Source: Rhizobium sp. Q54 (GTDB lineage: Bacteria > Pseudomonadota > Alphaproteobacteria > Micropepsales > Micropepsaceae). From it: a stretch of 64,000 bases of DNA. Location: positions 46,372 to 110,371 of the forward strand of contig CAMCWK010000007.1 of NCBI GenBank assembly GCA_945882615.1, written 5' to 3'. Each line of letters begins with the position of its first letter. The stretch's first letter is position 1. Under the pieces are notes generated by a model that saw only the letters and a list, made by a program, of their open reading frames with translations, was not told where the DNA came from and did not search any database. Position numbers and translations under genes: made by a program. Of this stretch, positions 1-7,183 are shown one piece after another.

Positions 1-1338
1 CCCGTCGATCGAACGGTACGCCTCGGTCATGCTCATCACCCGCAGCAGCAGCACCAGCACCGCGGCTGCCGCCAGCGCGACATGGGTCGGCGCCCAGCCC
101 ATGCCGATCGCAACCACCGCCGCGCCCAGCGCCAGAAGCGGCGCATACCCGAACCGCTTGACCCCCAGCGCGATGGAACGCTCCGTCAGCGGCAGCACGT
201 GCAGGTCGGCAAAGGCTTCGGCGATCTCGCCCTCGCCCGCCTTGAAGATCACCACGTCACCGGCCTGCAGCGTAATGGCGCGCAATTCCTTGGTCAGCCG
301 CGCCCCTTCCCGGCTGACCGCCAGCAGGCTCATGCCATAGCGCCGGTGAATGCGGGCCTGGGCCGGGGTGCGGCCCACCAGGCTGGATTCCTGCGCGATC
401 ACGCCTTCGATCACCTTGACCTCGTCGCCCGCTTCGCCTTCCGCCCGGTGCCGCTCGCCCGCCAGCGCCAGCTTGGCGGCGGCCGAGAATTTCTCCAGCG
501 CCGCCTCCTCGCCCTCGCAGATCACATGATCGCCGGCGCGCAACAGGTAATCGGCCGCCGGCTTGCCCTTTTGCGGCCCCCCCACGATGGACACCACATC
601 CACATCCGGCGTGCCCAGCGCATCCAGCTCGGAAAAAGGCTTGCCGATCCATTCGCTGTCCTCGGGAATGGAAAACTCTGTGACGAAGCGCACCGACTCC
701 AGCGCTTCTTCCACGGTGGGCGGCGGTGTGCGGTCGACGCGCAACACGAACTGCGCCAGGAACAGGAAGACAAAACCGGCGGCGCAGATCACCAGCCCGA
801 CCGGCGCGAAATCGAAGAACTGGTACGGCTCGCCCAGGATCGACTGGCGCACCCCCGACACGATCAGGTTGGGCGAGGTGCCCACCAGCGTCACCAAACC
901 GCCCAGCAGCGAGGCGAAGGCCATCGGCATCAAGAGGCGCGACGCCGGCACCCCGGTCTTGCGCCCGGTCTGGATCGCCAGCGGCATCATGATGGCCAGC
1001 GCCCCGATATTCTTGGTCACCATCGACAGCAGCATCACCGCTCCGGCAAAGACCGGAATCTGCGCCGAACGGTGGCTGAGATGTGTGATGACGGGGTTGA
1101 AGGCGCGCTCGATCAGCCCCGAACGGGCGATGGCCGCGCTCAGCACCAGCACCGAGGCGATGATCCAGATCAGGTCATTGGCAAAGCCGGAAAACATCTG
1201 GTCTTCGGGGATCACCCCGACCAGGACGCCCACCACCAGCGCGAGCACCGCCACCAGGTCGTAGCGCAATTTTCCCCATATAAATAAGAGTATGGCCCCG
1301 CCCATCAGCGCGAAGGCCATCGCCTGATCGGCGGTCAT
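1..1338 (-). CDS. SLC13/DASS-type anion permease with two TrkA-C domains (C-terminus outside window)
   Basis: An inner-membrane transporter reads in from 1338; 446 codons are visible and the frame is still open at base 1, so the C-terminal membrane half is missing. Residues 1-200 are strongly hydrophobic with long helices and carry the GTSPNL signature of the divalent-anion:sodium symporter family. Residues about 210-290 and 305-385 are hydrophilic and look like two RCK_C/TrkA-C domains (for example RAGDHVICEGEE and QAGDVVIFKAGE), after which hydrophobic helices resume. This order (helices, two TrkA-C, helices) is typical of SLC13 permeases moving sulfate, dicarboxylates or citrate; the substrate cannot be told. 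A second permease without TrkA-C domains lies at 48.2-49.5 kb. Confidence 0.88.
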   Translation of the reverse strand, partial: MTADQAMAFALMGGAILLFIWGKLRYDLVAVLALVVGVLVGVIPEDQMFSGFANDLIWIIASVLVLSAAIARSGLIERAFNPVITHLSHRSAQIPVFAGAVMLLSMVTKNIGALAIMMPLAIQTGRKTGVPASRLLMPMAFASLLGGLVTLVGTSPNLIVSGVRQSILGEPYQFFDFAPVGLVICAAGFVFLFLAQFVLRVDRTPPPTVEEALESVRFVTEFSIPEDSEWIGKPFSELDALGTPDVDVVSIVGGPQKGKPAADYLLRAGDHVICEGEEAALEKFSAAAKLALAGERHRAEGEAGDEVKVIEGVIAQESSLVGRTPAQARIHRRYGMSLLAVSREGARLTKELRAITLQAGDVVIFKAGEGEIAEAFADLHVLPLTERSIALGVKRFGYAPLLALGAAVVAIGMGWAPTHVALAAAAVLVLLLRVMSMTEAYRSIDG

Positions 1339-1425
1339 AAAGTGCCCTTTTCAAGAAATCGTGGACTTATAACGCGCGGGAACCGCTTTCAGGTTCCCGG
1401 CCTTTCGCCGCAACGAACCGCCCGC

Positions 1426-1821
1426 TCACCGGCGCAGGATCGCCAGCCGCAAGGCCGGCACCAGCGCGAAGGCAATCTGGCCCGCAAGCCCCAGCACCCC
1501 GGGCGCGGTCGCCAGTTCGGCGACATAGACCGGCCATGGCGTGCCGAACGCCACCAGCGCCAACCCCGCTTCCGCCAGCATCAAAATCGCGAAGGCCCAC
1601 CCGCCCATCGCCAGCCGCGCCCCCATCCGCGCCGCCACATGAAAGCGCGCGATCACCCACGCCGCCATCAGCCAAGAAATCACCAGTATGAGCGGCATCT
1701 CGATCACCACCGCCGCCAGGGCGCCAACCGCCGGGGCCACCAGCAGCACGCGCACGGTCCCCGCCATGAAAGCGCAGGCGAACACGATCCCGAAATAGGC
1801 CAGCGCGGCGCGAATGATCAC
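1426..1821 (-). CDS. small four-helix membrane protein, unknown function
   Basis: A 131-residue protein made almost wholly of hydrophobic segments, with helices near residues 5-25, 28-55, 68-90 and 100-125 separated by short Arg-containing loops. It starts at the ATG at 1821, with an AGGAGG-like run (revcomp of cctcctccc) just upstream. It lies about 90 bases downstream of the SLC13 permease start on the same strand and is divergent from the DUF4010 gene, with under 100 bases between their starts. No family was recognised. The length and composition suggest an integral inner-membrane protein. Confidence 0.6.
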   Translation of the reverse strand: MIIRAALAYFGIVFACAFMAGTVRVLLVAPAVGALAAVVIEMPLILVISWLMAAWVIARFHVAARMGARLAMGGWAFAILMLAEAGLALVAFGTPWPVYVAELATAPGVLGLAGQIAFALVPALRLAILRR

Positions 1822-1916
1822 GGCACCTCCTCCCTCGCCAGCCTAGCACAAAAGAAACCGGGCCGGGCTTGCGGCAAGCCGCTATAACCCTGCCGCAAAC
1901 TGACCGAAAGCCATGC

Positions 1917-2792
1917 ATGCCTGCCGGTGAGCCCAAGGGAAAATTCGCAGGGATCACCCGGCACGATGCGCAGGACGGCCTGGTCTTCCTCGCCGCGCTC
2001 GCCGTGCTGCCGCTGTTGCCCAACCGCATGATCGGCCCGCTGTCGGTGTTCAATCCCTTTGCCTTCTGGCGGCTGCTGCTGGTGATGATGGGGCTGAGCG
2101 CGGCGGGCTATTGGGCCGCGCGCCTGATGGGGCCGCGCCGTGGCTTGATGGCGGCGGGCTTCGCCACCGGCTTTGTCTCCAGCACCATCGGCATCGCCGC
2201 GATGAGCGCGCGCGCCCATGACCACCCGCCCGTCACCAATATCGCCGCCGCCGGCGCCATGGCTTCCATCATGGGAAGCCTGGTCTACCTGATCGCGCTG
2301 GTGACGGTGGCCGATGCGCCGCTGCTGGCCGATCTGGCGCTGCCCTTCCTCTGCGCCTTTGTGCCGGCACTGGGTTACGCCCTGAAGCTGGCATGGCATG
2401 CCAGATCACCGGCCGAGCATGACCATACCGGCCGCGCCTTCGACCTGAAAGTCATCGCGATGTTCGCAGGCCTGGTGGTGCTGTTCTCGTTCATCTCGGC
2501 GCTGCTGGTCGAGCGCTTCGGCTCCGAAGGCATGCTGGCCAGCGCCGTGGCCACCGGCCTGGTCGATGCCCATGCCACGGCGGTGTCCATCGCCACCATC
2601 CTGGTGGCGGGCAAGACCGACATGGAAACCGGCCGCCTCGCCATTCTGATCGGACTTTCCGCCAACATGGCGGTCAAGATTCCCGCCGCCTTCGCGCTGG
2701 GCCCGCGCCGCTTCGCCGTAAAGGTGGGCGGCGGCATCGCCATCCTGATCGCGGGCCTGTGGTGCGGCTTTGGCATCGCGGTGTTGCTGTAG
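1917..2792 (+). CDS. DUF4010-only membrane protein (relative of MgtC-DUF4010 proteins)
   Basis: A 291-residue protein with about eight hydrophobic helices. It resembles the C-terminal DUF4010 part of MgtC/SapB-DUF4010 proteins: it opens with DGLVFLAALAVLPLLPNR, then has GFATGFVSSTIGIAAMSARA and later AVATGLVDAHATAVS and GLSANMAVK. Family members as I know them usually carry an N-terminal MgtC domain of roughly 140 residues. Here that domain is absent, because the divergent gene starts only about 95 bases upstream. The start was placed at the ATG at 1917; a TTG at 1869 would add 16 residues. It is either a natural stand-alone version or an old N-terminal deletion. Function unknown, perhaps ion transport. 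Confidence 0.75.
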   Translation: MPAGEPKGKFAGITRHDAQDGLVFLAALAVLPLLPNRMIGPLSVFNPFAFWRLLLVMMGLSAAGYWAARLMGPRRGLMAAGFATGFVSSTIGIAAMSARAHDHPPVTNIAAAGAMASIMGSLVYLIALVTVADAPLLADLALPFLCAFVPALGYALKLAWHARSPAEHDHTGRAFDLKVIAMFAGLVVLFSFISALLVERFGSEGMLASAVATGLVDAHATAVSIATILVAGKTDMETGRLAILIGLSANMAVKIPAAFALGPRRFAVKVGGGIAILIAGLWCGFGIAVLL

Positions 2793-2852
2793 CGAAAGCG
2801 CGGAGGAAATCGCCTGAAAGCCGAACCGGCCGCCGCGCTAGGCGAGTTCCGC

Positions 2853-2877
2853 GGAACCCGCGCCCCGCTGGGCGGTT
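2853..2877 (+). promoter_or_regulatory. candidate EcfG-type (general stress) promoter
   Basis: GGAACC, 15 bases, then GGTT. This agrees with the alphaproteobacterial EcfG consensus GGAAC-N16/17-(C/G)GTT. It ends about 30 bases before the lipoprotein ATG at 2908. The same geometry recurs before the receiver gene at 22.2 kb. Part of the -35 element lies in a small palindrome (ttccgcggaa). Sequence match only. Confidence 0.45.
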
Positions 2878-2907
2878 ATCGCCAGACGCGAAAAAGGATG
2901 CCCGGCG

Positions 2908-3234
2908 ATGATTTATAGAGTGATGGCGGCGGCGACCGGCCTGTTCCTGCTGGCGGCCTGCGACGATCCCAAGCCCACCGCCAGCGAGGACCGCGATGTC
3001 GGCGCCCCCAGCCAGATGAGCGGTTCTTCGTCCCAACAGGGTACCGTCGCAAAGGAAACGCCGCAGAACTCCATGATGATGCAGAGCGGCGCGGCCAGCG
3101 GCAACGCGCAGACCATGCAGGCTCCCGGCATTCAACCGCAGGAGCAGCGCATCGGCCCGCGCGGCGAAAACGCCGCCGGAACCCAACCCGCCCCCACCAC
3201 ACCCAGCCCGACCGCCCCGGTGCCGGGGCAGTAG
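2908..3234 (+). CDS. small lipoprotein, disordered, probably stress-induced
   Basis: A 108-residue protein with an N-terminal hydrophobic segment ending in the lipobox LLAAC (Cys18), so it is probably lipidated and anchored to a membrane. The rest is low-complexity (Ser, Gln, Met, Pro and Ala) and ends in a Pro/Thr-rich tail, and is probably disordered. A GGATG-containing stretch precedes the ATG. An EcfG-like promoter (2853-2877) sits immediately upstream, which suggests induction under general stress. No family recognised. Confidence 0.7.
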   Translation: MIYRVMAAATGLFLLAACDDPKPTASEDRDVGAPSQMSGSSSQQGTVAKETPQNSMMMQSGAASGNAQTMQAPGIQPQEQRIGPRGENAAGTQPAPTTPSPTAPVPGQ

Positions 3235-3476
3235 TAACCTGTGGATTACCGACGAAAAGGTGGCTTCATCCTCGGTGCAATACGCATCGAGCGGGCTTCT
3301 CCTATGAACAGACGCGTTGATAGCCAGCGAGCCACTTGTCCGCAAACAAGTTCGCGGCCCCGAAGCTAGCGCTAATTCCTGAACCTAACGGTCCCAATGC
3401 GCCAGCATAGCCTGTTGGCCGCGCGCGGGAGGGCCGCCGCCGCGCCTTTCCTTGGGGAAGGCGCGGGGGGTAGAGC

Positions 3477-3626
3477 CTAATTTTCTTCGGTCTTGGTGAC
3501 CCTGACGCTTTCGGTGACGACGGTCTTCTCCGTCTTCTCCGGTCGGTCTTCGGCCTTGGGTTTGATGACAACCACGTCCGGCCTGGACGGCTTGTCGTCT
3601 TCGGTGATGATGATCTGGTCGCCCAT
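3477..3626 (-). CDS. 49-residue charged protein, second gene of a small stress-type operon
   Basis: A 49-residue, highly charged protein beginning MGDQIIITEDDKPSRPDVVV and ending TESVRVTKTEEN. The ATG at 3626 has a strong G-rich ribosome site (AGGGGGGCGTG) directly upstream. It follows the frameshifted small gene at 3637-3763 by 10 bases on the same strand, so the two probably share a message from the EcfG-like promoter at 3798-3822. The alternating Val/charged C-terminus suggests beta structure or disorder. No family recognised. Confidence 0.6.
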   Translation of the reverse strand: MGDQIIITEDDKPSRPDVVVIKPKAEDRPEKTEKTVVTESVRVTKTEEN

Positions 3627-3636
3627 CACGCCCCCC

Positions 3637-3763
3637 CTAGCGGTTCGGGGTGGTGATGACGACGGCCTTGGGCGCGCCGCCGCTCTTGAAATTGTCCCAC
3701 ATGAAGAAGCCCAGCACCGCCGCCGCCACCGTCGCTGCCGTCCTTGTTGATGATCACCGCCAT
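3637..3763 (-). pseudogene. small single-helix membrane protein gene with a one-base frameshift
   Basis: The ATG at 3763 has a good ribosome site (GAAGGAG, 7 bases upstream) and begins MAVIINKDGS. This frame then runs into Gly-rich and His/Arg-rich sequence. The next frame, joined around codon 9-10, reads ATVAAAVLGFFMWDNFKSGG then APKAVVITTPNR and stops at 3637, just before the next gene. The product would be about 41 residues with one membrane helix. The 127-base span is not a multiple of three. Either the gene is broken by a one-base change or there is a sequencing error; programmed frameshifting is less likely because no slippery run is present. Confidence 0.55.
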
Positions 3764-4135
3764 GGGGAGACTCCTTCATTGTGTTGCTGTCCCACACAAC
3801 GGTTGGCCGCGCCGCGCGTTCCCTGGTCATCGGCGCAGGGTTCCCGCCAGGGCATGAGGGACTCGCGAAACCGCGCCGTGACCGTGTAGCGTAAAGTGCT
3901 GCCACGACGCAGATCGCTTCGTCCTCGGGCAAGCTTTTGACCGTCGGCACTGGCGTAATGGTGCAGCAGCGGGCCAAGGTGGCGAGACACCGCTGGCGGT
4001 GGTCAAACGGCTGTCCGAGCGTACGGGGCGCCCGAATTATGCGGGGACAGTTTAGCCCGCACCAGTTATTTGAAATCCGCGCCGATGATATAGTATCCAT
4101 CCACCGCGTGGTGGGATCAGGGGAAGCTTAACGAC
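3764..4135. other. 372-base intergenic region
   Basis: Divergent intergenic region between the small stress-type operon and the membrane protein at 4136. It holds the EcfG-like promoter described separately. Otherwise I see no convincing coding frame: the short open frames have atypical composition and no ribosome sites. No structured RNA is obvious. Confidence 0.5.
3798..3822 (-). promoter_or_regulatory. EcfG-type promoter, consensus match
   Basis: On the minus strand: GGAAC, 16 bases, CGTT, an exact match to the GGAAC-N16/17-CGTT consensus of alphaproteobacterial EcfG sigma factors. It is about 35 bases upstream of the ATG at 3763 and would drive the two small genes at 3763-3477. Confidence 0.6.
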
Positions 4136-4378
4136 ATGACCGAGCCAACCCGCCGGGAAAACATCGTGCGCTTTGTGCAGCAATCGGCGGCGGTGGCCTT
4201 TGCCGTCTGGCTGGCAGTCGTCTTCAACCGCCGCGGTGAACTGGCCGACCTACCCACGCCAGAGGTGCTGGGGTCTGTCACCGGCTGGCTGATCGCTGCG
4301 CTGCCCTTCGGCATGATCATGACAGCGGGCGCCTGGGGCTTTCGCGCCGTGCTGGGCTGGGTGCTGCGAAAGCCCTGA
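4136..4378 (+). CDS. 80-residue two-helix membrane protein
   Basis: A small protein with a charged N-terminus (MTEPTRRENIVRF) and two hydrophobic segments, about residues 15-32 and 45-75, separated by a Pro-containing loop; it ends in a basic residue pair. A GGGGAAG ribosome site lies 8-12 bases before the ATG. It stands alone between intergenic regions, with no operon partner. Family not recognised; probably in the inner membrane. Confidence 0.6.
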   Translation: MTEPTRRENIVRFVQQSAAVAFAVWLAVVFNRRGELADLPTPEVLGSVTGWLIAALPFGMIMTAGAWGFRAVLGWVLRKP

Positions 4379-4632
4379 TACCACTCCTTGGCAAGGCTGA
4401 AATGGACGGTTGCTCGTGCCCAAGCGCCCGCGCGTAAATTGGTTCGGCACGCATGGTGACTGATCTTTCCACACCCCTTCCGCTGCCGCCTATGCCATCG
4501 CCCGTCCCTTGGCCCCGAGGCCGATGTTGAGGCGTGATTGCTGCCGCTGGGTGCGCTAGACTCCCGGCCCGCATCAACAGGAGCGCGCCGGTTGATGTTC
4601 CTTTGGCGGCCAAGTCACTGCGCAACGGGTAG

Positions 4633-4932
4633 ATGCAATTGAGTTTTCCCTTTGCCCTCGTCGCCAGCGCCATCACCGCGCTGGTCGCCTCCATCCTATG
4701 CGCCGCCATCCTGCGCCGCATTCCGGCGGCGGCCGCGCTGACCTGGGTGTTCGCCTCAGCGGTGATCGCCGCCGTTACCGCCATCAACTGGCATGGCGGC
4801 TTTTCGCCCATCGCCCTGGCCTTCGATTTTTTCATTATTACGGGCCAGGCCATGCTGGGGGCGATCATGGGCGCCCTGCCCGTCCTGCTGTGGCTGAAAC
4901 ATCGCGCCCGGCGAGACGGGGACGCCACCTAA
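4633..4932 (+). CDS. 99-residue membrane protein
   Basis: A protein with three predicted membrane helices (about residues 5-27, 35-52 and 65-90), an Arg pair after the first helix, and a basic, charged C-terminal tail (KHRARRDGD). The ATG at 4633 has no clear ribosome site (caacgggtag precedes it), so the start is tentative. Codon usage fits the chromosome. Function unknown. Confidence 0.6.
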   Translation: MQLSFPFALVASAITALVASILCAAILRRIPAAAALTWVFASAVIAAVTAINWHGGFSPIALAFDFFIITGQAMLGAIMGALPVLLWLKHRARRDGDAT

Positions 4933-5026
4933 AACCCGCGTAATCCCTGCCAAAACCGGCAGTTGGCGCTGGGGCAGCCATGCTATAAAACCCGCCCAGC
5001 CCAAGCCCACAGCACCGGAATCACCC

Positions 5027-5650
5027 ATGGCCCTGCCCCGTAACACCATCATCGCAATCGCCGCCGCCGTCATCCTGGTGGCGGGCGGCGTCGGGGCCTG
5101 GTTCCTGCTCAAATCCCCGTCCACCGACGCGCCGGCCGCCACCGCCGCCCAGGATGACGGCCCCCTGCCCGATCCGCACATCGTGCTGATCAGTATGGAT
5201 GACGTCACCCAGGGCTCGACCCTGGGCCAGAGCATCATGACCCAGATCCAGGCCCTGGCCACCCAGGCCAAGGAGGAACTGGGCGCCGAAGCCAAGGCGC
5301 TGCAGACCGAACAGGCGGCGATCGCCAAGCTGCCGGCCGCCGAGCGCGCCGCGCGGATGGAAGCCTTTGCCCCGCGTAGCAACGCGTTCCAGCAAAAGGC
5401 GGCGCAGCGCGACGCCCAGCTCAAGGCCGCGTTCGGTCAGGCCCGCGCGGCGCTGGGCAAAGAGATCGAACCCATCCTGCGCGACATCACGGTCAAGCGC
5501 GGCGCCAACATCGTGATGGACCGCCGCGTCTCGGCCGTCGCGCCCGATCCCGGCCAGGACATCACCGAAGATGTGGTGAAGGCGCTGAACGCCAAGACCA
5601 CCAGCTATGAAGTCAAGCTGCCGCCGCCCCAGCCGGTCCAGGCGCAGTAA
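5027..5650 (+). CDS. OmpH/Skp-family periplasmic protein
   Basis: A 207-residue protein with an uncleaved-looking N-terminal helix (residues 7-27), then a Pro/Ala linker, then a domain with the OmpH/Skp pattern: a short beta segment (HIVLISMDDVTQGS), a long Ala/Gln/Glu-rich helical region (about 75-150, coiled-coil-like arms), and a closing beta segment (RGANIVMDRRVSAVAP, then DITEDVVKALN). Skp chaperones escort outer-membrane proteins through the periplasm. The bamA-lpxD neighbourhood usual for skp is absent, and the protein is anchored instead of exported, so it is best seen as a paralogue. A Pro-rich tail ends it. Confidence 0.75.
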   Translation: MALPRNTIIAIAAAVILVAGGVGAWFLLKSPSTDAPAATAAQDDGPLPDPHIVLISMDDVTQGSTLGQSIMTQIQALATQAKEELGAEAKALQTEQAAIAKLPAAERAARMEAFAPRSNAFQQKAAQRDAQLKAAFGQARAALGKEIEPILRDITVKRGANIVMDRRVSAVAPDPGQDITEDVVKALNAKTTSYEVKLPPPQPVQAQ

Positions 5651-5716
5651 CGAACGCCAACCCACCACCAGCCGCCGACGTAATTTTCGTTTTCACAACC
5701 ACAGAAGGATCACCCC

Positions 5717-5857
5717 ATGGCCGCGCGCCGCAACAATGCCCGCAAGAAAGAAAAAAGACGACGTCACGCCGGAGCCCGCAAGGCTTTCCGCGAAGCCGCC
5801 GCCGCCACCGCCAAGGAACCGCCGCAGCGCCAGGCTCCGAAGCGGCCGTCCAAGTAA
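5717..5857 (+). CDS. 46-residue very basic protein
   Basis: A short frame starting at the ATG at 5717 behind AGAAGGAT, reading MAARRNNARKKEKRRRHAGA and then an Ala-rich helix and a Pro/Lys tail ending RPSK. It is too basic to be anything but nucleic-acid- or polyanion-binding, or a ribosome-associated peptide. It lies 66 bases after the OmpH-like gene and is followed at once by a strong hairpin. Two other lysine-rich small proteins occur at 37.5 and 41.9 kb, but they share a different N-terminus. Function unknown. Confidence 0.55.
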   Translation: MAARRNNARKKEKRRRHAGARKAFREAAAATAKEPPQRQAPKRPSK

Positions 5858-5880
5858 AACGACGGACGAAAATGCAAAAA

Positions 5881-5906
5881 GGGCGTGGCGGGAAACCGCC
5901 GCGCCC
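5881..5906 (+). terminator. GC-rich hairpin terminator
   Basis: GGGCGTGGCGG-GAAA-CCGCCGCGCCC stem-loop with a single mismatch, preceded by five A and followed by ttctgcttt. It lies about 20 bases after the stop of the 46-residue gene. The T-tract is imperfect. Confidence 0.6.
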
Positions 5907-6072
5907 TTCTGCTTTGAAACCTTCCGTTAATGGACCAGTTGCAGCGCGCCCTAACTTCAAAAAAGCCTCTTAAATCAAAGGCGCGAGCAGGGGTGTGATT
6001 CGCCATAGCCGCAAAAAAAGCCGGCGAAATGGCCGCAAAAATCCCCAAAAATCGACAAATTCAACGTCATAT

Positions 6073-6100
6073 TTGACACTCATAGCCCAGGCTCTAAAAA
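6073..6100 (+). promoter_or_regulatory. sigma70-like promoter of the ParB-like gene
   Basis: A perfect -35 box TTGACA (6073-6078), a 16-base spacer, then TAAAAA (6095-6100). The predicted start point, about 6107, falls just before the long inverted repeat, so the repeat would form the 5' leader of the message. Confidence 0.5.
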
Positions 6101-6111
6101 TATATCACGCA

Positions 6112-6211
6112 GACGAGCATGGAGGGTCGGCTGCCGATGGCACCTGTAAGAGGGTGTACGGTCGGCGAGTTAGGCTCTCCGCTCCATGCCATCGGCAGCC
6201 CCTTGCTCGTC
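6112..6211 (+). repeat. 100-base inverted-repeat leader (hairpin) before the ParB-like gene
   Basis: Arms 6112-6142 and 6187-6211. The inner 13 bases (GCTGCCGATGGCA and its complement) pair perfectly; the outer parts (GACGAGCA-GG and its complement) pair with a few unpaired bases. The 44-base loop contains smaller complementary runs. It could be a structured leader RNA, an operator pair, or the remains of a small foldback element. Confidence 0.65.
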
Positions 6212-6230
6212 ACATGAACGAGAGGGATGC

Positions 6231-6911
6231 ATGATGGCAAAAGTTACGTTCACGAAATCTGCTAAATCTTTCAACTATAGGCTAGCCAAAAAGTCGCTCG
6301 GAGAGCGCAACCGGCTTAAGGACCGGGTTGCACTTGAGGAAGTCCGCCCGAGCAGAAACGACTTGCTGCCGAGAATGGTTCTTGAGAATCGTCCCATTGC
6401 ATTGCTGCGCGCGCCCCATCGCAATGTTCGTGAACAGCAGCCCGCTCACGAAACGGAAGTTGCGTTTTCCATCAAGAAGCTTGGCTTTTCCTCGCCGCCC
6501 ATTGTTACCGAAGCCGGAGAGATCATTGACGGGGTAACCAAGGTCGCGGCCGCTGCGGCTTTAGGTATGACCGAATTGCCGTGTATCGTGATTTACGATT
6601 TGTCGCAGCAGGACACCAAGCTGCTCCGGATCGCGCTCAATCGGCTGGGTGAGAAGGGCAGTTCCCGGTTCTCCCTGAAGGTTGATAAATGTGCGACACC
6701 GCTTGCTCCGGATGAACGAATTGTGGAAATGCCCCTAGACCAGGAGACCGTCGATGGCTGGCATGCCGCGGGATATTTCCCCGCAGGAACCTCCCGGCGC
6801 ATCGAAGACATCGCAGAGGAAGAACTGAATTTCGCTTACGAAAGATGGAAGCAGGAAAGAAACTTCCAGACGCGCGAACCCGGGCGCCGCAGACGCAGAT
6901 CATGTAGCTGA
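6231..6911 (+). CDS. orphan ParB/sulfiredoxin-fold N-terminal-domain protein
   Basis: A 226-residue protein (ATG at 6231 or 6234, behind GAGAGGG). Residues about 48-145 match the ParB/Srx-like fold used in orphan DNA-modification and partition proteins: LENRPIALLR, then FSIKKLGFSSPPIVTEAGE, then IIDGVTKVAAAAALGMTELP and a LRIALNRLGE end. The usual box II Arg after the DG motif is Lys here (DGVTK for DGHTR). The C-terminal 70 residues match nothing I know and end in an Arg-rich tail. No parA, methylase or terminase lies beside it. Base composition is much lower in GC than its neighbours, which suggests transfer. The gene ends 82 bases from the 3' end of tRNA-Val. Confidence 0.75.
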   Translation: MMAKVTFTKSAKSFNYRLAKKSLGERNRLKDRVALEEVRPSRNDLLPRMVLENRPIALLRAPHRNVREQQPAHETEVAFSIKKLGFSSPPIVTEAGEIIDGVTKVAAAAALGMTELPCIVIYDLSQQDTKLLRIALNRLGEKGSSRFSLKVDKCATPLAPDERIVEMPLDQETVDGWHAAGYFPAGTSRRIEDIAEEELNFAYERWKQERNFQTREPGRRRRRSCS

Positions 6912-6992
6912 AGGGGGAATGCTTCCAAATATTTGAATTCGCATGCGCAAAAAGGAGCGCAAACAGTGAGCAACTTATAGGAGTGGAAGAAA

Positions 6993-7067
6993 TGGTGGGC
7001 GCGACAGGGATCGAACCTGTGACCCCTTCCATGTCAAGGAAGTGCTCTCCCGCTGAGCTACGCGCCC
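6993..7067 (-). tRNA. tRNA-Val (anticodon GAC)
   Basis: On the minus strand a complete 75-base cloverleaf: acceptor GGGCGCG pairing with CGCGCCC, D arm GCTC/GAGC, anticodon arm CTTCC-TTGACAT-GGAAG with anticodon GAC, T arm ACAGG-TTCGATC-CCTGT, and an encoded ACCA end. The 3' end faces the low-GC ParB-like gene, a common integration-site arrangement, though no integrase or second att copy is visible. Confidence 0.97.
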
Positions 7068-7183
7068 CACCGATGCGGCAGAAGGGCGTCTCTATAACCG
7101 TGGGGGGCCGGGGGGGCAAGCGGGCTGCCAACGGGCTGGATGGGGGCGAAAAGCCCGGCCCCAAAGGGGCTTAGGGCCCCGCT

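Larger units (their letters stand above)
5858..6230. other. intergenic region leading into the ParB-like gene
   Basis: This 373-base region holds a hairpin terminator (5881-5906), a sigma70-like promoter (6073-6100) and a 100-base inverted-repeat leader (6112-6211). It is visibly AT-richer than the chromosome on its left. No coding frame is supported in it. Confidence 0.6.

Noticed and set aside
82..1287. 401-codon open frame on the plus strand
   Set aside because: It lies opposite the SLC13 permease, whose frame shows clear family motifs; its own translation is His/Arg/Gln-rich without domains, a usual shadow in GC-rich DNA.
3937..4131. 64-codon open frame on the plus strand
   Set aside because: No ribosome site, Arg/His/Val composition unlike nearby genes, and no family; left as intergenic.
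6231..6911. Chromosome-partition ParB or a prophage terminase-linked ParB
   Set aside because: Only the N-terminal fold is present, the box II Arg is replaced, and no parA, parS-like cluster or phage genes are near.
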